A stretch of 64,000 nucleotides of DNA from Defluviitaleaceae bacterium (lineage in GTDB: Bacteria > Bacillota > Clostridia > Lachnospirales > WQUN01), in NCBI GenBank assembly GCA_009780315.1, contig WRAH01000008.1:35831-99830 (forward strand). The letters are read 5' to 3'. Below the pieces are notes generated by a model. The model made no database searches. It saw nothing but the letters and a program-made list of their open reading frames with translations, and had not been told where the DNA came from. Positions 36,301 to 42,919 of the stretch are shown here, piece by piece. Each line of letters starts with the position of its first letter. The stretch's first letter is position 1. Both the position numbers and the translations under genes were made by a program.

Positions 36301-36382
36301 GCATTGGCGCAATTGCAAAAGATGCAACTGCCATAACCATGGCAACTACAAAAGCGATAGTTCTTGTGAAAATTTTGTTCAT
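33368..36382 (-). CDS. Secreted pectate lyase (PL1-like) with C-terminal fibronectin-like region
   Basis: The enzyme should cleave polygalacturonate outside the cell by beta-elimination. The 1004-residue product has a signal peptide ending at HVHA (about 1-31). A parallel beta-helix lyase domain (about 160-560) shows PL1 landmarks: GWGIRTIRSSNLVFRNL, TGYTVAYNHFFEVDKTNLIVGG-type text, YGTFHHNWYQ, and RERNPRVRNHNIHVFNN with the catalytic Arg. The last 300 residues look like fibronectin-type and other beta modules. ATG 36382 is chosen over ATG 36424 because AGGAG lies 10 bases upstream and it starts the signal peptide. It implies plant-polysaccharide use. Confidence 0.88.
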   Translation of the reverse strand: MNKIFTRTIAFVVAMVMAVASFAIAPMHVHAETGQNAPLAYGTWYEAAWATWTGSANDAFRVYVENTGGNAIDWRTGNAINDNTWLRNWTLVNDQDNAPLVRLIDTNTWRVDIPGLPMGTYAIRVTDTDGDVLFEVGNLQTQSFPRYGAAFTSPEDLLRSYDYWAHNHPEMLVHGTMGGYLPDGRVNPSAIIMYVSHGNWDDLTTENLVLDSEFRNGNPLIIRFLGTVGSFENISFIDEEAIVEMPPGVREQATGGDNSRMLVVEEFSHDITFEGIGPDAVIYGWGIRTIRSSNLVFRNLTVDQYQAFGIRIGGQGNNNVNGPTVSHAWVHHNFLRAGQNLFLHADDETDRSMARGVVDVEPNVTGYTVAYNHFFEVDKTNLIVGGVQNHPLENNVHRHYGTFHHNWYQGVRERNPRVRNHNIHVFNNLYQDIEGHQFHYRLMDRHTGYAIAAGHNATIWAEGNIFENVNFPFVRSRHGHARGYAPHQGHNHLFGDAAGFMVTGDNISLETGDSIGTMPVPSLTEISEGRNFVQGIVTQADLDALLADINALQPNVLDTTTQTMFNPAYDLGITIDLDATLVEAPYGDELYGANAGFPSPNAAWGPTNENVGFDGEFRPSAGLGNGVWGTSTPAQANDLRSYIIANAGTMPPPVPTNAPAMPIGVEVSLNRFEYFMHRQHSPMPSLRHITYANTFTINWSDISDISTEAYEVALFENGEYVRTLGIVLADARPNIFITQDITDLGNLVYAYDGEQFDRALVHIGAEGRSVLFPRAGAYGYTTETVPAYTDLARTSAWVVGELGETYYFGVRAINSAGTSNWAIASETVPSRLQGIESISQVNTIGSVAEYAQEVVRFEVRTLNIFDGEYEISLSVPRSLARDTMPWPTPDNMTRAIRLNGVDGDSIPFGAGTRNNNGNFDNWGAESPTTGNGGTGTITIANGVGTIEIIVDNNTTPIFVDASPNENHEAAYRRIHVLDGIYDLVLTIMVDGNEVAIPFGLFINR

Positions 36383-36456
36383 GTGTGTATTGCTCCTCTC
36401 ATTATTGTGAGAAAATTTTACCATATATGTGGCACAAATGCAATAAAGTTAGTGCA

Positions 36457-38307
36457 TTATTCATTTTTTGCCTTATCCTTTGTTTTTTGGTCAAGGTCAT
36501 TTTGGATATTTGCCAAGCGTTCTTGCTTGTAGGTTTCCAAGTAAAGTTCGATTTCGGAAAGTTTTGCAAGCTTTAATTTTGACAATTCGTCAAGTGCCTT
36601 GATTGTGTCTTCTTGAGTCTTAGCCAACTGTTCATCTTTTTGCCGCCCTAGGTCAGACTCTAATGTGGAAATTTGGCGGCGCACTTCAGATAGATACTTT
36701 TCGGCTTCGGATTTTTCTTTGGCAATACGTACTTCAGTTTCATTGGCTTCATTATTCATGCGCTTCATTAACGTTTCGGCATGTTGAAGTCGGCTGGCAC
36801 AAATTTGCTCAACTTCGGCAAGTTTATCATTTGTGAGTTTTTCCAGCTTAATCTGGCGTTCTAATAGCAAATCTTTTTCTAATGCTTTATTTTCTTCCCG
36901 TAATTTATTGCCCTCTGTGCGAAGGATTGATATTTCTTGCTCCATGGAGAATCGTTGCTGTTTTACATCATCAAGGACTTTTTCTGCCTCGATGATTGCT
37001 TGACGGCAGGCTTCTAGCTTTTCAGCCCGTATCGTTTCTAAGGCAGAAGATTTTTCTAAAAAGTTTTGCTCTAAAGCAGCAATTCTTTCTTGGCGGATAT
37101 CTTCTACTTCTGTCAACTTTGCAAGCCGTTGTGTATCAATTTCTTTTAATTTTTCACTGCGAAACGTCTCTAGTTCCACTTCATTTTTTGCACGTACTTG
37201 TTCAAATGTAACGGATAGTTGGTCTATATCTCTAAGCAGTGCGGCTTTTTTACTTTCCTGTGCGGATAGCTCTTTTTCTATGATACTCATTTCTTCCCGA
37301 TGTCTGTTGCGGAGTTCAGCCGTTTGTTTTCTCCAATCGGTTGCCAATGCAGATTGCTCATCTTCTATCTTGGCAAGGGCTTCTGCCCGTTCAACTTCCA
37401 ATGTTTTATGGTCATCAATGCGGGCTTTTTCAATTTTGACGATATTTTCAGACCTTGCTCTTTCATATTCATACTCTAGTAGTTTTATTTCGTCTTGTAT
37501 ATTTTGCTTCTGTGTGTGGAGCTTTAGCATTTCTTGGTCAAATTCACGTTTTTGACGTGAAATTTCGCCTAATTGGCGACGCTCCTCTGTTCTTAAAGCA
37601 CCTAATACAGAAGATTTTTCCTTCTCTGCTTCTGCTAAAAATTGTTCACGCTGAGCATCCAATTCTGCAAGTTGGGCAGTTTTGTAACGAGATATTTCTG
37701 CTTGAATTTTATTCCACTCAATGGTTTTTGTTTGTTCCATGGCATCAATTTCATCTTGGATGGCTTTTTTCTCCTTATCCAAATCTGCCATGGCAACAGA
37801 ATGCTGTAAATTTATTTCCTTTAGACTGGCTTCACGTTCGGCACGCGTCCGTGCAAGAAATACATCCTTTTCTTCTATAATGCGATGTTGGTCACGGCTA
37901 AGTTTTTCCTCTAGTTCAACCTTTTCTTGGCCCATGAGGGTTAATGCTTCTTCCATCTCAACTTTGCCTTTCATGAGAAAGGCGATTTCATTTTGTAACT
38001 GCCGCGTCTGTGCGTGACTGTCTGCCGTTTTTTCTGCGTGCAGTTCGTCCATTGCTTCACCAAAATTTTCGATGGAAGCATACTTTTCTGTTCTTAGGCG
38101 TTCTAATTCTGCTTCTGCCGCTTCAATCTCTTGTAGAAGGATGGCTTTTCGGTCTGTAAGTGGCTCTAAGTCGTTTTGATGTTCTTGGGCTTTTGAAAAC
38201 AACTCGGCTTCTTTTCTTTCCAAAGAAGCGCGTAGCTCATCAAGCTCCGCGCGTTCTTTTCGTATTTGTTCTATTCGGCTGTCTACCAACTGCGATATGC
38301 CTGACAT
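36457..38307 (-). CDS. Long coiled-coil protein, unknown function
   Basis: The 616-residue product is almost entirely charged heptad sequence (for example ERKEAELFSKAQEH and EKKAIQDEIDAMEQ), with no membrane segment, signal peptide or enzymatic motif. It should form a long rod, either structural or a scaffold. It follows the YvyF-like gene by 14 bases on the same strand. The presence of flagellar genes upstream makes a cell-structure or motility role possible, but this is inference. Confidence 0.75.
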   Translation of the reverse strand: MSGISQLVDSRIEQIRKERAELDELRASLERKEAELFSKAQEHQNDLEPLTDRKAILLQEIEAAEAELERLRTEKYASIENFGEAMDELHAEKTADSHAQTRQLQNEIAFLMKGKVEMEEALTLMGQEKVELEEKLSRDQHRIIEEKDVFLARTRAEREASLKEINLQHSVAMADLDKEKKAIQDEIDAMEQTKTIEWNKIQAEISRYKTAQLAELDAQREQFLAEAEKEKSSVLGALRTEERRQLGEISRQKREFDQEMLKLHTQKQNIQDEIKLLEYEYERARSENIVKIEKARIDDHKTLEVERAEALAKIEDEQSALATDWRKQTAELRNRHREEMSIIEKELSAQESKKAALLRDIDQLSVTFEQVRAKNEVELETFRSEKLKEIDTQRLAKLTEVEDIRQERIAALEQNFLEKSSALETIRAEKLEACRQAIIEAEKVLDDVKQQRFSMEQEISILRTEGNKLREENKALEKDLLLERQIKLEKLTNDKLAEVEQICASRLQHAETLMKRMNNEANETEVRIAKEKSEAEKYLSEVRRQISTLESDLGRQKDEQLAKTQEDTIKALDELSKLKLAKLSEIELYLETYKQERLANIQNDLDQKTKDKAKNE

Positions 38308-38321
38308 AAACTTTTTACCCC

Positions 38322-38699
38322 TTATCTTGTGAACATACCTGTGCCCTTGCTCTTATTTTGACTTGCTGCCTTCATGCCATTGACTTGAAGATTGGTTTCT
38401 ACAATGCAAGACTCACACATACGTCCGATGAAAATAGGCTTACCGCATTTACTGCATACGATTTCACCATTCATACCTTGACCAGCTTCAAGCCGTCCAT
38501 CACGAATATACTGTAAAATACGCTTTGGTTGAACATTACATGCCTCTGATACTTCTTTAATTGTTTTGTTTTGATTCTCCCTTACATATGCCCGTACATT
38601 TTCAAAAATTTTCTCTTCCTCTTTTACGCAAGGGTCACAAATAGGTTCCCGAATTTTTACAAATACTTTACCGCAACGGGGGCAGTTTTTAGTTTCCAT
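38322..38699 (-). CDS. YvyF-like flagellar-operon protein with zinc ribbons
   Basis: The 125-residue product has an N-terminal zinc ribbon (CPRCGK with CDPC), a helical middle that looks like a helix-turn-helix (IKEVSEACNVQPKRILQYIRDGRL) and a second ribbon (CSKCGK with CESC). This layout matches the YvyF/TIGR03826 family found in Firmicutes flagellar operons; its function is unsettled. It overlaps the upstream membrane-protein gene by 11 bases and is followed closely by the coiled-coil gene. Confidence 0.75.
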   Translation of the reverse strand: METKNCPRCGKVFVKIREPICDPCVKEEEKIFENVRAYVRENQNKTIKEVSEACNVQPKRILQYIRDGRLEAGQGMNGEIVCSKCGKPIFIGRMCESCIVETNLQVNGMKAASQNKSKGTGMFTR

Positions 38700-39459
38700 A
38701 GTATTCCTCCTCTAATTTGGTGACTAGATATTTAAGTTTGTCCCGGGTTAACTGAATGGCTTTACTGGGGCTTGTGTGTTTTGTTTTTCCATTGTTCGCC
38801 AAAGATGACTTGTATATAGCGATATACTCTGTGGCTTTTCCATCTGCAAAGCAAAGTGAAACAGTTGAAAAATCAGCAGAAGTCGCAAAGGGCTTATTTA
38901 GAATGACGTGGATGTCACCATTGGCAATACGTGCCCTTTCTTCGCTAGTAAACCGTGAAAATGAATAGGGAAGATGGCGGGGAACAGCCCATTGGTTATA
39001 ACCATATAGGTATACACCATCAAACATAAATGCGGTAATGAGGGGTGCAGTGAAGATGACCAGCATCTCCAAAAACCAAAATATACTTATCAATACGCTT
39101 TCATAAATATCTTCTCCAATTATTCCAGAATCAATAATCGCCGCAAAAGATTCTTCTGCACTAAAGCTAGGAACGCCAATGAGGCGATGCCATGTGAGGT
39201 AATAAATGATAATAAGAGAGACAAGCGTTATTGCAAAGACAATGGGATTGCTTGCAATCCTTGCAAATTTGCGCAAAAAATGCAGTCCAACAGCCCATGT
39301 CACTGCGAAAATCAATGCACTTACAAGATGCACAACAACATTGTCAATAGGCCGAACCAGCACGATGTATAGCAGGGATAATAAAATCCCTCCAATTGTA
39401 AAGGATGCAAATACAATGGCTATGCCTATGGTGTTCGTTTTCAGCTCTATGGGATTCAA
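38689..39459 (-). CDS. Membrane protein with C-terminal soluble domain, unknown function
   Basis: The 256-residue product has about four membrane segments in residues 10-150, then a soluble domain (about 165-256) that might be PH-like, with FSRFTSEERARIANGDIHV and a lysine-rich tail. TTG 39459 is preferred because AGGGGG lies 8 bases upstream; GTG 39468 is possible but overlaps that site. Not recognised. It is first in a three-gene run with the YvyF-like and coiled-coil proteins. Confidence 0.6.
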   Translation of the reverse strand: MNPIELKTNTIGIAIVFASFTIGGILLSLLYIVLVRPIDNVVVHLVSALIFAVTWAVGLHFLRKFARIASNPIVFAITLVSLIIIYYLTWHRLIGVPSFSAEESFAAIIDSGIIGEDIYESVLISIFWFLEMLVIFTAPLITAFMFDGVYLYGYNQWAVPRHLPYSFSRFTSEERARIANGDIHVILNKPFATSADFSTVSLCFADGKATEYIAIYKSSLANNGKTKHTSPSKAIQLTRDKLKYLVTKLEEEYYGN

Positions 39460-39480
39460 TGACAGCACCCCCTGTAGTTT

Positions 39481-40467
39481 CTATTGAAATCCTACTGCGT
39501 TTTTGACTATAGCTAGGGTGGTAGCGGCTAGTTCCCGGGCTTTGGCTGCGCCCTCTTCGGCCACCTTAGTTAAGTATGATGTGTCGGCAATGATTCGCGC
39601 TTGTTCTTTTTGATAGGGCAGAAGTAAATCTGCTACAGCTTCGCCTACTGTTGTTTTAAAATGACCATACCCTTGACCTTCAAATTCTTTTTCGCAATCG
39701 GCTAATGTTGTGCCTGTAATGACAGAGTAAATTGAAAGTAAGTTGCTTACGCCTGGTTTTTCTGGCAAGACACAAATTTGATTATCTGAATCTGTTACCG
39801 CTTTTTTAAACTTCTTAATAATAACATTTGGCGGGTCAGAAAGAAAGATAGTATCGTTGATATTCTCTTCAGATTTTGACATTTTACTTGTAGGATTTTG
39901 CAAGCCCATAATGCGCGCGCCCACTGTGGCTATATAGGGTTCTGGAATTTTAAAAATGTCACCATAGACTTTATTGAAACGTCCAGCAACATCTCGGCTG
40001 AGTTCAAGATGTTGCTTTTGGTCATCACCAACAGGGACTAGATTTGTTTGGTACAGTAAGATATCTGCTGCCATAAGCACAGGATATGTGAAGAGTCCTG
40101 CATTTGTGTTTTCAGCCTTTTTTATAGATTTTTCCTTAAATTGAGTCATGCGGGAAAGTTCACCCATGTACGTGAAGCAATTAAGAATCCATGATAATTC
40201 TGCATGGGCAGGAACTTGTGACTGTATATATAAAATATTTTGTGATGGGTCTATGTCAAGGGCAATAAGCCATGCCAGCATTTGGCGCGTATTTGCACGG
40301 AGTTCTTCTGGGTTTTGACGCACGGTGATTGAATGCATATCTACTACGCAATACAAGCATGTGTACTCTGTAGAAAGACGTTCCCAATGCTTGATTGCGC
40401 CAAGGAGACTGCCAAGGGTTGGAATGCCTGTAGGTTGAATACCGCTGAAAATTGTTTGTTTACTCAT
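39481..40467 (-). CDS. trpS: Tryptophanyl-tRNA synthetase
   Basis: This class I synthetase charges tRNA-Trp. The 328-residue product starts with TIFSGIQPTGIPTLGSLLGAI, whose TLGS is the HIGH-type site, and has the KMSKS loop at SKMSKSEEN. GDDQKQHLELSRD and the VPAHAELSWILNCF segment are typical. Its ribosome site GGAGG lies in a hairpin (40476-40507), so translation may be controlled. It follows fliS. Confidence 0.96.
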   Translation of the reverse strand: MSKQTIFSGIQPTGIPTLGSLLGAIKHWERLSTEYTCLYCVVDMHSITVRQNPEELRANTRQMLAWLIALDIDPSQNILYIQSQVPAHAELSWILNCFTYMGELSRMTQFKEKSIKKAENTNAGLFTYPVLMAADILLYQTNLVPVGDDQKQHLELSRDVAGRFNKVYGDIFKIPEPYIATVGARIMGLQNPTSKMSKSEENINDTIFLSDPPNVIIKKFKKAVTDSDNQICVLPEKPGVSNLLSIYSVITGTTLADCEKEFEGQGYGHFKTTVGEAVADLLLPYQKEQARIIADTSYLTKVAEEGAAKARELAATTLAIVKNAVGFQ

Positions 40468-40475
40468 AAAAAAAC

Positions 40476-40507
40476 CTCCGTAGTTTCGTTTTCACGACGC
40501 TACGGAG
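40476..40507 (-). promoter_or_regulatory. Hairpin that can mask the trpS ribosome site
   Basis: On the minus strand CTCCGTAG pairs perfectly with CTACGGAG across a 16-base loop. The 3' arm supplies the GGAGG ribosome site, followed by TTTTTT and the ATG. The same hairpin plus T run could also end the fliS transcript. Confidence 0.6.
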
Positions 40508-40536
40508 TATTATGCCATATTTTTAGGAATTTGTCA

Positions 40537-41034
40537 TCAAGCCATAAACCCGCGGCTTGCATTGTCGTCAACATGTTCATTGGCCTGCCCATCGCGTCCA
40601 TAGGTTAAACCAGTGTATACCTTGGGTACTTCACCTGCCCATGGAGCTTCATCGGAGTGCTTAGAGGCGGTTTCGCGCCAGCCTTTGAGCAAAGCCTCCA
40701 TGATTTCTAATATTTCTGTAGTGCAGGATATGGCTTTTTCAGCATCCAATGTGTAATGGATATCACTTAGCCGTTTGAATGCATAGTCGTATATGCCATA
40801 AAAATCATTAGCCAGCGGCGTTGAAAGGTCAAGTGCTTCAATAAGCTGGTCTATTCCATTTTTAGCTTTTTGAATAGCGGTTCTAAACTCATCCATGTCT
40901 TCTGACGTTTTTGCATTTGAAGCAAGGTCTTTTGCCACGGTAAGAAATTCTACAATAAGTTCAAAATTTATTACTACAAGCTGAATTGGACCCGCTTGTG
41001 AAATGCGTAACATGTATGCAGACTTATCTATCAT
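40537..41034 (-). CDS. fliS: Flagellin chaperone FliS
   Basis: FliS binds the C-terminal part of flagellin and keeps it export-ready. The 165-residue product has the family core (MLRISQAGPIQLVVINFELIVE) and the following four-helix region, with a longer than usual C-terminal tail ending RGFMA. It lies 8 bases after the flagellin stop, so it is in the same operon. Confidence 0.88.
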   Translation of the reverse strand: MIDKSAYMLRISQAGPIQLVVINFELIVEFLTVAKDLASNAKTSEDMDEFRTAIQKAKNGIDQLIEALDLSTPLANDFYGIYDYAFKRLSDIHYTLDAEKAISCTTEILEIMEALLKGWRETASKHSDEAPWAGEVPKVYTGLTYGRDGQANEHVDDNASRGFMA

Positions 41035-41042
41035 AATATCAC

Positions 41043-42794
41043 CTAGTTAAGCAATGATACCAACTGTTGGGGACGTTGGTTTGCTTGCGTTAGGATTGCC
41101 ATGGCGGCTTGGAACATGACATTGTACTGTGCCAAACGGGTAGACTCTCGGGCTATATCTGCATCTTGAATACGGCTGCGTGATGTTTCTGTGTTTTCAG
41201 CTGCCACATCAAGACTTTGCACAGTGGATTCTAAGCGGTTTTGGTATGCACCTAAACGTGCGCGTGAGGAGGATACCGTATTGACTGCCATGTCAACAAT
41301 GCTGAGTGCGCGGCTTGCACCCTGTTGATTCATGTAATTTAACTTATTGCGTTGAATGCCGCCGACAAACTCAACAAGTCCTAAAGTTTCGGAGTTTAAT
41401 CTTGGAATTTGCACAGGCATTGCATTGCTATGACTTGGGCCGATTTGCAACATGATAGGGCCGAAGTTGCGGATTTGAAGATTCATTGGAAATGGCGTTC
41501 CTGGTATTGGCGGCATACCTGATGGAAAACCACCGACGATTGTACCCGGTACGCCAGGTGAGCCAGTGTACCAAGGTGCTTGCGTACCTGGGGCTGGTGA
41601 CCCATTGGGGTTACCGTTTCCAAAATCAAAGCGAATACCTGTCCCAAAAGTAACAGGACTTACTTGAATGTTAAGTCTGATATCTTCACCCTGTGCGCCG
41701 CGAACAAAGATTTTATTACCTTGTGCAACAAATGATAGCGCATCAGAACCTGGAACAACAGCACCATTGACATCTAGTAGGCTCATGTTGCCTATTACTG
41801 CATTTGTGCCTACAGCTTCAATACTGGTTTCAGTTACAGGAAGCATACCTACTGCAGAACCGCCTCCTGGACCAACACCAGTGCCGAATATCATATTTAA
41901 CAATGGAATGTCTGAAGCTGTATCAACATCAAGTCTAATGCCTTGGTCGCTTCCAGCAAGATTAGAAACGATATATCTGCTTGGTGGGGCAGGACCTAAT
42001 GACGCGTTGTTCGGAATATGCATACCTTCTTGAGACATTGCTGTATTTAGACGGGCATTAAAACCAGCCCAGTCTGTTTCACCTTCTTCACGCACTACTA
42101 CTCTTGTGCCATTGATGAGTATGGATGACCCTACCTCAATATAAGTTTGAACAACCGGCGGCGGCCCTGGAGAAACAATAGATTCCATTGGTGGGGCATT
42201 GGTCATGTCATTGTTTAGTATATGATGATTTATTTGCATGTGCGCATGGCGACCTACGGAAATAATATCGTATTCAAAACTTCCTGGTTGAACTGCCGGA
42301 GATATAAATAGTGTTGTGACATGTGAACGGGTGATGTTACCTGTATTTCTTAATGCAGTTTCAGTTATTCTATCGGCTTCGCCATTTAAAATTCTCATAC
42401 GATTGTATTCTGTGCGGCTGGAGATTAGCTGAATTTCAGATGTTAGCTGGTCTATTTCAATTTGGATAAGTTCGCGGTTTGCGTTTGTTAAAGTGTCTGT
42501 GGCAGCATAAACAGCAAGTTCACGCATACGTTGCAGCATGTTGTGGACTTCATTGAGCGCACCTTCGGCTGTTTGAATTAAAGCCACACCATGAGATGCA
42601 TTTTCGCTGGCACGGTTTAGCCCGCCAACTTGGTAATTTAGCTTGTTGGCAATGGCAAGCCCTGCGGCATCTTCCCGTGCGGAGTTGATGCGCAAGCCTG
42701 TTGAAAGGCGTTGCATGGCATTGCCAAGACTGCGGTCTGCACGACGCATACTTAAATGGGTAAATAATGCGGGGATATTGTGGTTAATGACCAT
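41043..42794 (-). CDS. hag: Flagellin
   Basis: This is the filament subunit. The 583-residue protein has the conserved N-terminal D0/D1 segment (SLGNAMQRLSTGLRINSA, DDAAGLAIA-like) and C-terminal D1/D0 segment (RLGAYQNRLESTVQ, ESTRLAQYNVMFQAAMAIL, ending QQLVSLLN). The middle (about 150-450) is an extra surface region rich in Gly and Pro. ATG 42794 is chosen over an earlier ATG because GGGAG lies upstream and flagellins begin MVINHN. It is the likely target of the FliW/CsrA switch at the window start. Confidence 0.95.
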   Translation of the reverse strand: MVINHNIPALFTHLSMRRADRSLGNAMQRLSTGLRINSAREDAAGLAIANKLNYQVGGLNRASENASHGVALIQTAEGALNEVHNMLQRMRELAVYAATDTLTNANRELIQIEIDQLTSEIQLISSRTEYNRMRILNGEADRITETALRNTGNITRSHVTTLFISPAVQPGSFEYDIISVGRHAHMQINHHILNNDMTNAPPMESIVSPGPPPVVQTYIEVGSSILINGTRVVVREEGETDWAGFNARLNTAMSQEGMHIPNNASLGPAPPSRYIVSNLAGSDQGIRLDVDTASDIPLLNMIFGTGVGPGGGSAVGMLPVTETSIEAVGTNAVIGNMSLLDVNGAVVPGSDALSFVAQGNKIFVRGAQGEDIRLNIQVSPVTFGTGIRFDFGNGNPNGSPAPGTQAPWYTGSPGVPGTIVGGFPSGMPPIPGTPFPMNLQIRNFGPIMLQIGPSHSNAMPVQIPRLNSETLGLVEFVGGIQRNKLNYMNQQGASRALSIVDMAVNTVSSSRARLGAYQNRLESTVQSLDVAAENTETSRSRIQDADIARESTRLAQYNVMFQAAMAILTQANQRPQQLVSLLN

Positions 42795-42912
42795 GTTTTT
42801 TGTCTCCCTTTCCGATAGCCCCATTTTTGGGGGTTGATTTTTCTGTGTGTTCTATAAATTTTGCAATGGCGGATACTACTGCATAGAAATCAGGTTTTTT
42901 TTCATTTTTCAT
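42784..42912 (-). CDS. Small 42-residue protein between the FliK-like gene and flagellin
   Basis: The frame begins at ATG 42912 after AGGTG and encodes MKNEKKPDFYAVVSAIAKF followed by a basic, His-ended tail. It overlaps the flagellin start by 11 bases and follows the FliK-like stop by 7, so it sits tightly in the operon. Its close coupling suggests a real gene, perhaps affecting flagellin translation. No family is recognised. Confidence 0.45.
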   Translation of the reverse strand: MKNEKKPDFYAVVSAIAKFIEHTEKSTPKNGAIGKGDKKHGH

Positions 42913-42919
42913 TTTGCAC

